Shown one piece after another: positions 1-7,342 of a stretch of DNA of 32,530 nucleotides. This stretch comes from JAGXTF01 sp038317095 (GTDB taxonomy: Bacteria; Bacteroidota; Bacteroidia; NS11-12g; UBA955). The DNA is taken from positions 1 through 32,530 of the forward strand of contig JBBQBB010000039.1 of assembly GCA_038317095.1 (NCBI GenBank), written 5' to 3'. The notes under the pieces were generated by a model. It saw nothing but the letters and a program-made list of their open reading frames with translations. It did no database searches and was not told the origin of the DNA. Within the stretch, counting starts at the first letter, position 1, and each line of letters opens with the position of its first letter. A program made the translations under genes and the position numbers.

Positions 1-3
1 ATT

Positions 4-25
4 GCCTGGCCAGGCTTATTTTTTT
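4..25 (+). terminator. Possible intrinsic terminator at window edge
   Basis: A 12-bp perfect palindrome GCCTGGCCAGGC (4-15) is followed by TTA and seven T residues (19-25). As RNA it would form only a four-pair stem with a four-base loop, unless more of the left arm lies outside the window. It would end transcription of a gene upstream of this window. No gene can be supported between it and position 125; a 17-codon open frame at 44-97 is there but is too short to call. Confidence 0.35.
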
Positions 26-125
26 AGTTCACAATTTATGTGAATGCCGTTCCCTTCAGGGCGCACTGATGGGCGTGATGCCGAAATACGAAAGTGAGTA
101 GGAATATTAGTAATATTTGAAAACA

Positions 126-560
126 ATGAAAAATTCAAAATTTTTTCCGAAAATGTTATGTATCGCAATTATTTCCATGTTTCTTCACCTTGGTTTTGCT
201 GCCAATCCTAAAAGTGTTCAAGACAACCATCTTAGCTATTCTGCTGTAACCACTTATTTAGCCGGTTTAGGATATAGTGAAGTTTCTGTACCTTCAGGTT
301 TTGTGCCGTCTTTTACAGGAGGTGTTCTACATTATTACATAAAAACTGGCACAGATTACTATGTAGCAGTTTACGCATATGGTTCAGAAAACGAATTGCC
401 GCAATCTGCAAACGATCAGTGTGATAAAAAAGCATCCTCTTATGTGGTTGATGGTCACGTTATTAGTGAATGTAGCGGTGCAGGCAATGAATGTAAGGTA
501 AAAGAAACCAAAGACCCAGGTGGAAAAACTGTAGGAGTGGAGATGGTATGTTGCGGTTAA
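126..560 (+). CDS. Small secreted Cys-rich protein, unknown family
   Basis: I do not recognise the family. From the ATG at 126 the product is 144 residues; an in-frame TTG lies three codons upstream at 117, but ATG is the better choice because it puts Lys directly before the hydrophobic core. Residues 1 to about 25 form a signal peptide (MKNSKFFPK, then a hydrophobic run ending GFA/AN). The mature chain has no Cys until its last third, which then carries five: QCD, ECSGAGNEC and a terminal VCCG. This layout recalls small exported Bacteroidota peptides that lie beside propeller-type lipoproteins (NVEAL-like), but that is only resemblance. The stop is followed 13 bp later by a strong palindrome that could terminate the transcript, and the last 13 bp overlap the start of the next frame. 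Base composition is AT-rich like the rest of this block. Confidence 0.6.
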   Translation: MKNSKFFPKMLCIAIISMFLHLGFAANPKSVQDNHLSYSAVTTYLAGLGYSEVSVPSGFVPSFTGGVLHYYIKTGTDYYVAVYAYGSENELPQSANDQCDKKASSYVVDGHVISECSGAGNECKVKETKDPGGKTVGVEMVCCG

Positions 561-2242
561 ATAATTTCGACCAATTATTAAGAATACGCACCTACAGGTG
601 CGTATTCTTAATAATAATTTCAGCGTCACAATCTTTCATTTTTTGCCAGAAAAGTCCTAAATATTGTGTATTTGATTATGTAAAAATAGATTCTATGGAG
701 TTGCCCAGGTTAGATCCTAGGGATTACTTATGGGCTCCTATTATTGACAATAATTCATGTATGTATTATTATAGTAGGTACAAAAACTCTATTATTAAAT
801 ACAATATGGATACAAAAACTTATAAAACTTATTTGCTTTCGGTTTTAAATTCTACATTTCATCCATTTTTACAAAAACTAACAATATTGGACGACTGCCA
901 TTTGTTGTTGTTATTTGGTGGAAATTATTTTAAAAACGAAGAAGAGTGCTTATTTGACTTTAATATTTGTAACGGCAAAATAGAAATGCCATACAACTTC
1001 GGTAATTCTGGGTTTCCAAGTAAATACAATACGGATACCATCTATAATAAAAATTATGGTTCTGGGCAATATAATTTTCATAATGACTATAGAGCTACTC
1101 GAAATTATTGTAAATTTGATTCATCCGTATTGATAGCTGCACAAGGAAGTAACAAACCATACGACGGTGTTAATTTTATGGATAAGTCAAGTATACTGAA
1201 AGTATTTAGAAATCAGCAACCGAAATATTTAAAAATTTCAGCGAATAATGTATTTTCTGGATTTGAAAATTATTCTAAAGATGGATCCATGGGAGAGTAT
1301 TATTATTACGATATAGATTACGAATTTGACAATGATACTACGCTAATAATGTCGTATCCATTTACACACAATATTATTAAGTATAATTTAGTTAATAATA
1401 CGTTCAAAGCAATAAATACGAACCCATATTTTATAGAAACTAAATCGCGCTTTTTTCCAGATTCTGGATCTAATTATAAAGATTATTTTGCGTATGGGAG
1501 CATTAAATTAACTTACATAAAGAATAAAAAACATTATTTGCGTAAAATCAAATTCCCAACACCAGATTCCATTTATCATAATTCTACCTTTCCAGATTCT
1601 TGGGTTGAATTATTGTTAGACAGTGAATTTAATGCCATAGGTATCCAATCTCCAAAGTCAATTATTGAAAAACGACGGCTTATTAAAACATATTATAAAA
1701 ATGATTTATTTGGATTATCAAAAACTACAGATAGCACTTTTTTATTAAATAAATATCAAATTAATAAATTTCAAAACAAAAACACTATTTACAAGTATCC
1801 TTACCCAAATACAAAAGTAATGCATGTTCGTGATTATTTGTTTAAAATTAATCCTGACCTTTTAAAACAAGATACAATTCCCGTAGTTTTTATTCATGGG
1901 GTATGTCAATCGTGCGTTGCTAAGGCGGCTCTATTTCTAAGATATTCGCAATTTCCGATTAAAAACAACCCTTTTGTAATTGTGTTTCCTAATATTAGTT
2001 CTGGTAAACTATTTTTTAATGAAAACCATATCAATATTGACTCAGTTTCAAATTTAAATATTGATAGCAGTAGTTCTATTTATAATTATTTGAGTGATTT
2101 AGATAAGTTTGGTATTTTGGTTAAATCAAAAAATCATTATACATTTAAAAGTTATTCATTTAATGAGTTGTCAGAATTTTTTCATTTTATAAACACCTCC
2201 GTAAAAATAGATAAAGTATGTCTTCCTATTAAAGAATATTAA
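548..2242 (+). CDS. Exported propeller-like protein with C-terminal CxxC region
   Basis: A 564-residue frame from ATG 548, overlapping the previous gene by 13 bp. Residues 11-19 (RIRTYR and neighbours) are encoded by a perfect 42-bp palindrome; the hydrophobic stretch CVFLIIISA follows at once and ends near IFC/QK, a plausible signal peptidase site. There is no start codon between the palindrome and the hydrophobic core, so either the long N-terminus from 548 is real or the 5' end is damaged. The middle is rich in Tyr/Asn/Asp and has two similar blade-like strands, IIKYNMDTKT near residue 82 and IIKYNLVNNT near 275, suggesting a beta-propeller like those of DUF4221-type proteins. Near residue 445 VVFIHG leads into C453-Q-S-C456, which looks like the first strand and active-site CxxC of a thioredoxin fold. 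The fusion is inferred from these motifs. Strongly AT-rich. Confidence 0.6.
   Translation: MLRLNNFDQLLRIRTYRCVFLIIISASQSFIFCQKSPKYCVFDYVKIDSMELPRLDPRDYLWAPIIDNNSCMYYYSRYKNSIIKYNMDTKTYKTYLLSVLNSTFHPFLQKLTILDDCHLLLLFGGNYFKNEEECLFDFNICNGKIEMPYNFGNSGFPSKYNTDTIYNKNYGSGQYNFHNDYRATRNYCKFDSSVLIAAQGSNKPYDGVNFMDKSSILKVFRNQQPKYLKISANNVFSGFENYSKDGSMGEYYYYDIDYEFDNDTTLIMSYPFTHNIIKYNLVNNTFKAINTNPYFIETKSRFFPDSGSNYKDYFAYGSIKLTYIKNKKHYLRKIKFPTPDSIYHNSTFPDSWVELLLDSEFNAIGIQSPKSIIEKRRLIKTYYKNDLFGLSKTTDSTFLLNKYQINKFQNKNTIYKYPYPNTKVMHVRDYLFKINPDLLKQDTIPVVFIHGVCQSCVAKAALFLRYSQFPIKNNPFVIVFPNISSGKLFFNENHINIDSVSNLNIDSSSSIYNYLSDLDKFGILVKSKNHYTFKSYSFNELSEFFHFINTSVKIDKVCLPIKEY
574..615. repeat. 42-bp near-perfect palindrome (20-bp arms, 2-nt centre)
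   Basis: The left arm 574-593 ends AATACGCACCT and the right arm 596-615 begins AGGTGCGTATT; all 20 pairs match, with AC at the centre. It lies 13 bp after the stop of the small secreted protein, so it may act as its terminator, but the T-tract is poor (AATAATAATTT). It also lies inside the reading frame of the next gene, just before its signal-peptide core. Because it is a palindrome, both strands encode the same short peptide here. Confidence 0.85.
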
Positions 2243-2365
2243 TTTTGAAAACATTTTCTCAAAAAGTATAGAAACATTTGAAGTTATAATTAAAAGTGCG
2301 CAATAGAAGCAGTATAGTAGCTTTTGATAGTGTTTAAATAGAGAATCTGGCGATTTTTATTAAAA

Positions 2366-2398
2366 AATTAGGATGCACTCAAAAGGTGCATCCTAATT
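2366..2398. repeat. Inverted repeat, 13-bp perfect arms, 7-nt loop
   Basis: Left arm AATTAGGATGCAC (2366-2378), loop TCAAAAG, right arm GTGCATCCTAATT (2386-2398). It is 124 bp after the previous stop and has an A-run before it (T-run on the minus strand) but no T-run after it on the plus strand. The frame that becomes the next gene's signal peptide opens inside it and runs straight out of the right arm without a usual start codon. The rest of 2243-2452 is AT-rich and holds no other recognisable element. Confidence 0.8.
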
Positions 2399-2452
2399 CA
2401 AAAATTAAATATATTTTATATTCTTTTAACGTCAAGTTTAGCTTGCGTTGTT

Positions 2453-2938
2453 TTGTTATCTGGTTATAAGTTTTTAAACTATTCGCCAAATAAAAAAATG
2501 GTGGATAGTACTATTTCACTTGCAAATATGAATCATTTTTTAAATGGAAGTACATCGAGTTTATCTGCAATTAACAGCATTGGTGAATCAGGAATTGCCT
2601 ATTGTATTTTACCACCAGACGAAGATGTAAATGCCTACAGGTTTGCAACTCAAGGTGATTTAGAAAGTTGGCTAGAATCAAAATCATATAAAGATGATTT
2701 AATGATTGATATTAATGGAATGAATAGTGAGGGAAATGGGCCGTGTCCAGAATGTGAATCATTAAAAGGACGGAATAAACCTAATTTATTGCAAGTTGGT
2801 TTAGCTGCTAAAGCATGGAAATTTTCAAAAAAGAAATATAAAGGCTCACGGTTAGTACATTTTAAGCTTCTTAGCTATGGTTCTTATAAAATATTACAAA
2901 ATACTATTTTTGATAAAAACTTTGAATCCGTATATTAA
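2453..2938 (+). CDS. Small exported CPEC protein, start unclear
   Basis: I do not recognise the family. The first standard start is TTG 2453, giving 161 residues, but the same frame stays open upstream to 2372 and encodes KLNIFYILLTSS and LACVVLLSGYKF, a typical signal-peptide core. No ATG, GTG or TTG lies ahead of that core: the codons where a start should stand belong to, or directly follow, the 2366-2398 inverted repeat (ATT 2396 would be the nearest unusual start). So the true protein probably begins near 2396, or the gene has lost its start. The C-terminal half contains GPCPECESLKGR, a paired-cysteine motif, followed by a basic stretch (KFSKKKYKGSR). It stops six bases before the next palindrome. 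AT-rich codon use matches its neighbours. Confidence 0.45.
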   Translation: MLSGYKFLNYSPNKKMVDSTISLANMNHFLNGSTSSLSAINSIGESGIAYCILPPDEDVNAYRFATQGDLESWLESKSYKDDLMIDINGMNSEGNGPCPECESLKGRNKPNLLQVGLAAKAWKFSKKKYKGSRLVHFKLLSYGSYKILQNTIFDKNFESVY

Positions 2939-2944
2939 TTTTAA

Positions 2945-2980
2945 AGAACAAAGGGGAAATTGCAATTTCCTCTTTGTTTT
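2945..2980. repeat. Palindrome at 5' end of beta-barrel pseudogene
   Basis: Arms AACAAAGGGGAAATTG (2947-2962) and CAATTTCCTCTTTGTT (2963-2978) pair throughout with one G-T wobble, and the pairing extends to 2945/2980. It starts six bases after the stop of the preceding gene and is followed by TTTTAATTTT, so it could serve as that gene's terminator. The right arm at the same time encodes NFLFV, the beginning of the signal-peptide core of the following broken gene. Confidence 0.8.
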
Positions 2981-3589
2981 AATTTTGCTCCTTTTGGGTT
3001 TTAATAATCTATGTAAATGCGAGTTTGCAAATAACGATACAATGAGCCTGAATAGTCGATATCTATTGCATAAGAAATCTAATATTGCTATTTTTGGGGG
3101 CTTTAGTATCACCAATTATATTGATTCAAATGGCAATAAGACACCATTCGACCGCACTAGGAGTATTTTGTTTGAATATTCATATTTTTTTCATAATCGT
3201 TTTTCCGTAAATATTAATTTTAATCACATTCATACAAAATATTTTTTTATACCCAATCGTAATGTATAGAATTCGAGCATTTATATTACATATTTCCCAA
3301 AAATATTTTTAAAAACAAGGCGTTTGGCAATTTTAAAAAATTCAATAGGTTTATTTATAGGCTGTGGCTATGGAGTTGAAACTGGTGACAATCTGAGAGG
3401 AAATATTTATAGTAGAAATAGCTCATTATTTATTGGTTATGTTTTTAATGTTTTTCAAAACGCATTTTTAAAACTAAAAATAACCATTTTGGATTTGCTC
3501 TCACACAAACGATTCCTTCACCTGTGATCTCTTTTAAAAACAAGTTCCCACTTGGGTTCGCAGGCTTGGGAATAAAATATATATTTTAA
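2949..3589 (+). pseudogene. Broken outer-membrane beta-barrel protein gene
   Basis: Three pieces read as one protein. The first (to 3266) has a signal-peptide core FLFVLILLLLGF with no start codon in place, then SNIAIFGGFSITNY and RSILFEYSYFF, alternating strands typical of a barrel. It ends at TAG 3267-3269; the same frame continues beyond it with SIYITYFPKIFL and IGLFIGCGYGVETGDN up to about 3475. There the frame shifts at a five-A run (3476-3480), and the other frame continues NNHFGFALTQTIP to GLGIKYIF and TAA 3587-3589, ending in the aromatic residue expected of outer-membrane barrels. One extra A in that run would restore the frame, so two lesions, one nonsense and one -1 shift, break it. 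The family looks like small Bacteroidota outer-membrane proteins of about 200 residues; the exact function is unknown. Sequencing error at the homopolymer is possible, but would not explain the TAG. Confidence 0.65.
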
Positions 3590-3861
3590 AATTCATAATT
3601 ATGGTTTACGGAGCAAGTTTAAAATATATTTATTTTAGACAGTGATAATTTCTACGCAGTTTATATGGAATGATAGAACTATTGGCTGAGTAAATCAGAA
3701 TAAGAAAAGTGTGTAAAACACCATTGAAAACACGTAAAAATGCATGTTCTCAGAATTTTAAATATTATATTACTTTGTTCCTTTTCTAACTAGACGAAAA
3801 TTTGTGTTCAGAATAATTTCTCTAAAATAACTTTCGCTTAAATATTATATAAAAATATTAC
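3590..3861. other. 272-bp AT-rich gap without a supported gene
   Basis: No open frame of useful length, no clear terminator and no clear TAnnTTTG promoter box is visible. The stretch is AT-rich and might be decayed sequence linked to the broken barrel gene just upstream. Confidence 0.5.
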
Positions 3862-4569
3862 ATGTATTGTAAATTTAGCAAAACTATTTGTATTATTTAT
3901 AGTTGTATTGGTTATGTGACTTATGGTTTTTGTCAATCCAAATACATCTACTTCGACTTCCTACAAGACTCCCTAAAGACAAGAACCCTATGCGCAGCGG
4001 CACCTTTGGCAATGCAATCTTTTTCGGTGAACAATTCTTTGGTAACTGACTATGTGGGAAATACAAGAATATCTTTATTAACTGGAGTTATAACTGCAAA
4101 AAAGGACACAACACTGGCCCTGCATAGTTTGGCCAACGGTGCTGGTAATTTTTGTTTGGAAATGGAATCCCCTTTATGGATTGCAAAAACCCGAAAAAGC
4201 AGTAAAAAGGATTTTATCGGTTGCAGTATTCACCCCAGAATAAACACTGTTTTAAGCAATACCCAAACGTTTGAAACCAGCATGGTTAGCTATGATTTGG
4301 GCTTAAATATTACAGGTAGACTAACAGGAGATTTGGGAAATTTATCGCTAAAATATACCTTAAGAAATGCCATTTGTGCGGGCAACAACCAATTTGTTCG
4401 CAAAACTTTTGGGTTCAAAGACAATCAATTTATCTATTCATCGTTTCAACTAAAAATTCGCGCTGGTCCGAATATATTTTCCTTCAATTTGCCCATTTTT
4501 GTGTATGCATTGGAAGATAAAGTGATACAAAAATTGCCGGTATATGCTGGTAATGCCTTGTTGTTTTAA
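3862..4569 (+). CDS. Secreted beta-rich protein, unknown
   Basis: A 235-residue protein from ATG 3862. Residues 1 to about 25 are a signal peptide (hydrophobic CIIYSCIGYVTYGFC, then QSKYIYFDF), cut probably before the Gln. The rest has alternating hydrophobic and polar residues (SLKYTLRNAICAG, FIYSSFQLKIRAG, IFSFNLPIFVYA) and ends in Phe, as in outer-membrane or surface beta-barrel proteins. I do not recognise a family. The first 25 codons are as AT-rich as the upstream block, while from about 3935 codon use becomes like the core genes, so the gene sits on the compositional boundary. It is followed by 208 bp and then metG on the same strand. Confidence 0.6.
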   Translation: MYCKFSKTICIIYSCIGYVTYGFCQSKYIYFDFLQDSLKTRTLCAAAPLAMQSFSVNNSLVTDYVGNTRISLLTGVITAKKDTTLALHSLANGAGNFCLEMESPLWIAKTRKSSKKDFIGCSIHPRINTVLSNTQTFETSMVSYDLGLNITGRLTGDLGNLSLKYTLRNAICAGNNQFVRKTFGFKDNQFIYSSFQLKIRAGPNIFSFNLPIFVYALEDKVIQKLPVYAGNALLF

Positions 4570-4602
4570 AAATAATAAGCCAAGAAAAACTACCGCTTCC
4601 CT

Positions 4603-4610
4603 TAACTTTG
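4603..4610 (+). promoter_or_regulatory. Possible -7 box upstream of metG
   Basis: TAACTTTG matches the Bacteroidota -7 consensus TAnnTTTG and lies in the gap between the secreted protein and metG. There is no good TTG -33 box at the right distance, and it would give metG a leader of about 160 nt, so this is tentative. Confidence 0.25.
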
Positions 4611-4777
4611 CCGTTTTATTTCTATGTTTAAAAAGGCCATTACTGCCGCCTAGAAAATTCCATTCAGATCTCTTCACACAGAAAGTGAGAAATGACGGAA
4701 TATGCCTTTTGATTCTGACAAAGGGGGTGATTGCGGCTGTAATTGTTTTAATTTGCAAATACTTTTATCATTTTTTA

Positions 4778-6844
4778 ATGTCCAAAAAAACAATTACAGC
4801 CGCACTACCTTATGCCAATGGCCCCGTTCACATTGGGCATGTTGCCGGTGTTTATTTACCAGCCGATATCTATGTACGTTATTTGCGGAACAAAGGCGAA
4901 GATTGCCTGTTTATTTGTGGCAGTGATGAACATGGTGTGCCCATTACCATTCGTGCGAAAAAAGAAGGCATAACACCACAAGAAGTTGTAGACCGATACC
5001 ACAATATTATTGGGCGCAGTTTTAAAGACCTCGGTATTAGTTTTGACATTTACAGTCGCACCAGCAACCCAATACACAAAGAAACGGCACAAGCGTTTTT
5101 TACAGATTTGTACAACAAAGGTGTTTTTACCGAAGACACCACCGAACAATATTATGACGCGGAAGCCAATCAGTTTTTGGCAGATAGGTACATTGTAGGA
5201 ACATGCCCAGTTTGTGCCAACGAAAACGCTTACGGCGACCAATGTGAAAAATGTGGCAGCACCTTAAGTCCGATGGAATTGAAAAATCCGCGCAGCGCCT
5301 TGAGTGGAAATGCCCCCATTTTAAAAGAGACCAAAAATTGGTATTTGCCCTTGGATAAAATCCAAGAAAGTTTTTTGAACGATTATATAAACGGCCATAC
5401 AGACTGGAAAACCAATGTGCTAGGCCAATGCAAAAGTTGGTTGAACGATGGATTGAAGCCCCGCGCCATGACCCGCGATTTGGATTGGGGTGTTCCTGTG
5501 CCTTTAAAAGATACCGATGGAAAAGTATTGTACGTTTGGTTTGAAGCGCCTATTGGGTATATAAGTGCCACCCGCGAATTGCGCCCATGGGACTGGAAAG
5601 AGTGGTGGAGTGGAGACAGCGAATTGATTCATTTCATAGGCAAAGACAACATTGTTTTTCATTGCATTATTTTTCCGGCGATGTTGCATTTGCGCGGCGA
5701 CGGATTTGTTGTCCCCAAACAAGTTCCAGCGAACGAATTTTTAAATCTAGAAGGCGATAAAATTAGTACCAGCCGCAATTGGGCCGTTTGGCTGAACGAA
5801 TACATTGACGAATTTCCTGGCAAGCAAGATGAATTGCGTTACGTGTTGGGCAGCATTTTGCCCGAGACCAAAGACAGTGAATTTACATGGAAAGACTATC
5901 AAACAAGGGTTAACAGTGAGTTGGTGGCTATTCTTGGCAATTTTGTAAACCGCGTAATGGTGCTAACCCAAAAGTTTTTTGATGGAAAAGTGCCAATGGC
6001 TTTAAAAGAAGGTCGGTTTGATGCGCTGAAAGCACAAGGAAGAAAAGACATGCTTTCTACAACCAACAAAATGCGCCAAGCCATGGATGAATTTCGTTTT
6101 AGAGATGGATTGGGCGAATTGATGAATTTGGCCCGTATAGGCAATAAGTTTTTAACGGAAACTGAACCTTGGAAGCTGATGAAGGAAAATGCCGAAGAAA
6201 CAGCGGATGTTTTGAATTTTGCCTTGGAGATTTGCGCCAATTTGGCTTTTGCTACAGAACCGTTTTTGCCATTTACACACGACAAATTGTGCGCACAACT
6301 GAATATGATTCCACTTCTGATTCAAGTGCGGTATTTTTGGCGCGACGGGAAACTCGCATCTGCATTGCCGGCCGGCCATGTTTTGGCAGAACCAAGTTTG
6401 CTCTTTAGCAAGGTGGAAGATGAAACAATAGAAAAACAAATCGAAAAATTAAAGCAAATGCAACAAGTTGCTCCAACACCCGAAGCTGCGGAGGTCCCCA
6501 AAACTGAAGAAGTTAAACCCATCATTCAATTCGATGATTTTGCCAAGATGGATTTGAGGATTGCAACCATAGAAGCAGCGGAAAAAGTAGAAAAGGCAGA
6601 TAAATTATTGAAATTAACCCTAAGCCTAGGCACCGAAACCCGCACCGTGGTTAGCGGCATTGCCTTGCATTATACCCCTGAAGATGTTGTAGGCCGCCAA
6701 GTGGTATTGCTGGCCAACCTAGCCCCAAGGAAAATGCGGGGCATAGAAAGCGAAGGCATGATTTTGATGGCAGAAGACGCCAACGGAAAACTGGTATTTG
6801 TTAGCCCTGCGGAGGCAGTTGAAGGTGGCAGTGGAGTGAGTTGA
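4778..6844 (+). CDS. metG: Methionyl-tRNA synthetase
   Basis: Cytoplasmic class I synthetase that joins methionine to tRNA-Met using ATP. The product is 688 residues from ATG 4778 (MSKKTITAALPYANG), the conserved family N-terminus; the frame stays open upstream to 4544, but that extension is not homologous and overlaps the preceding gene. HIGH is at 18-21. A zinc knuckle with Cys 143, 146, 156 and 159 (CPVC and CEKC) fits the MetG1 type. The second signature appears as KISTS (328-332) in place of KMSKS, a variant I would expect in this phylum. The C-terminal portion from about residue 575 (FDDFAKMDLRIATIEAAEKV) is the EMAPII/Trbp111-like tRNA-binding and dimerisation domain. The full length matches the long form of the family. 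It stands alone, with no obvious operon partner. Confidence 0.97.
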   Translation: MSKKTITAALPYANGPVHIGHVAGVYLPADIYVRYLRNKGEDCLFICGSDEHGVPITIRAKKEGITPQEVVDRYHNIIGRSFKDLGISFDIYSRTSNPIHKETAQAFFTDLYNKGVFTEDTTEQYYDAEANQFLADRYIVGTCPVCANENAYGDQCEKCGSTLSPMELKNPRSALSGNAPILKETKNWYLPLDKIQESFLNDYINGHTDWKTNVLGQCKSWLNDGLKPRAMTRDLDWGVPVPLKDTDGKVLYVWFEAPIGYISATRELRPWDWKEWWSGDSELIHFIGKDNIVFHCIIFPAMLHLRGDGFVVPKQVPANEFLNLEGDKISTSRNWAVWLNEYIDEFPGKQDELRYVLGSILPETKDSEFTWKDYQTRVNSELVAILGNFVNRVMVLTQKFFDGKVPMALKEGRFDALKAQGRKDMLSTTNKMRQAMDEFRFRDGLGELMNLARIGNKFLTETEPWKLMKENAEETADVLNFALEICANLAFATEPFLPFTHDKLCAQLNMIPLLIQVRYFWRDGKLASALPAGHVLAEPSLLFSKVEDETIEKQIEKLKQMQQVAPTPEAAEVPKTEEVKPIIQFDDFAKMDLRIATIEAAEKVEKADKLLKLTLSLGTETRTVVSGIALHYTPEDVVGRQVVLLANLAPRKMRGIESEGMILMAEDANGKLVFVSPAEAVEGGSGVS

Positions 6845-6944
6845 TGCTAAGACTCTCATCTGTCAATTTGGTTGGAGGGGGAGCATAAAAAAACAGATTC
6901 TTAGCATTTAGTTCATGGATATTCCATTTTTTTAAGGCCATTGT

Positions 6945-7037
6945 GGGTGCTATTTCCTGAACATTCCCGCGCAGGTTACTTAGCTCTGCCGCCTTCTGTT
7001 TGAATTCTCTGCTGTAATTTTTTCTTGTTTCTTCCAT
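6945..7037 (-). pseudogene. IS3-family transposase OrfA N-terminal remnant
   Basis: On the minus strand ATG 7037 starts MEETRKNYSREFKQKAAEL, then SNLRGNVQEIA, the helix-turn-helix beginning of IS3-group OrfA proteins. After about 31 residues the similarity stops; what follows (PTMALKKWNIHELN) does not resemble the family, and the open frame then runs into the end of metG. No OrfB and no terminal repeats are visible nearby. A pair of 8-bp inverted repeats TGCTAAGA (6845) and TCTTAGCA (6899) lies beyond the fragment and could be a trace of the element or a weak terminator for metG. It is a relic, not active. Confidence 0.6.
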
Positions 7038-7120
7038 ATGTTCAAGGGTTTTTATGCCTTAACTTAAAGTCAGTACAAATGTTGCAAGTCGAAATACTTG
7101 CTTTTTTTTTAAGTAATTAT

Positions 7121-7150
7121 TTGAATTTTGAATGCATATACCTATTTTTG
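7121..7150 (+). promoter_or_regulatory. Promoter of rpmH-rnpA-yidD
   Basis: TTG (7121-7123), a 19-bp spacer and TATTTTTG (7143-7150) fit the Bacteroidota primary sigma pattern. Transcription would begin a few bases after the box, in CAGCCCCAAAAAATAA, about 20 nt ahead of the rpmH ATG. The same string TTTTGCAGCCCC occurs at the rpsF promoter. Confidence 0.6.
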
Positions 7151-7172
7151 CAGCCCCAAAAAATAAGAAGTT

Positions 7173-7334
7173 ATGACTAAGCGCACTTACCAACCGTCTA
7201 AAACCAAACGCAGAAACCGCCACGGTTTTCGAAAACGCATGAGCTCCGTAAATGGTCGCCGTGTATTGGCTGCACGTCGTGCACGTGGCCGTCATAGCCT
7301 GTCTACTTCAGACGAAAGAGGCCACAAAGGTTAA
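7173..7334 (+). CDS. rpmH: 50S ribosomal protein L34
   Basis: A 53-residue, very basic protein (MTKRTYQPSKTKRRNRHGF, then RKRMSSVNGRRVLAARRARG), the unmistakable L34 sequence. L34 is a late-assembled component of the large ribosomal subunit. The C-terminal extension HSLSTSDERGHKG makes it slightly longer than the 44-46 residue proteobacterial form. It begins the conserved order rpmH-rnpA-yidD; rnpA follows eight bases after its stop. The start ATG 7173 is fixed by the conserved N-terminus. Confidence 0.97.
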   Translation: MTKRTYQPSKTKRRNRHGFRKRMSSVNGRRVLAARRARGRHSLSTSDERGHKG

Positions 7335-7342
7335 AATTTTAG

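Noticed and set aside
44..97. 17-codon open frame MPFPSGRTDGRDAEIRK
   Set aside because: Too short and without homology I can name; it may be a decayed remnant, but nothing supports calling it a gene.
384..629. Minus-strand open frame across the first palindrome
   Set aside because: It runs antisense to the small secreted protein; its apparent similarity to the neighbouring protein comes only from the palindrome reading alike on both strands.
574..2980. Integron attC sites in a cassette array
   Set aside because: The repeats are near-perfect rather than bulged, lack convincing RYYYAAC/GTTRRRY boxes, differ from each other in sequence, and no integrase is present.
4544..4777. Longer N-terminus for methionyl-tRNA synthetase
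   Set aside because: The family start MSKKTITAALPYANG is at 4778; the extension is not homologous and overlaps the preceding gene.
6845..6906. Terminator of metG made by TGCTAAGA/TCTTAGCA
   Set aside because: The arms are only 8 bp with a 46-nt loop and no T-run; kept as a possible IS trace only.
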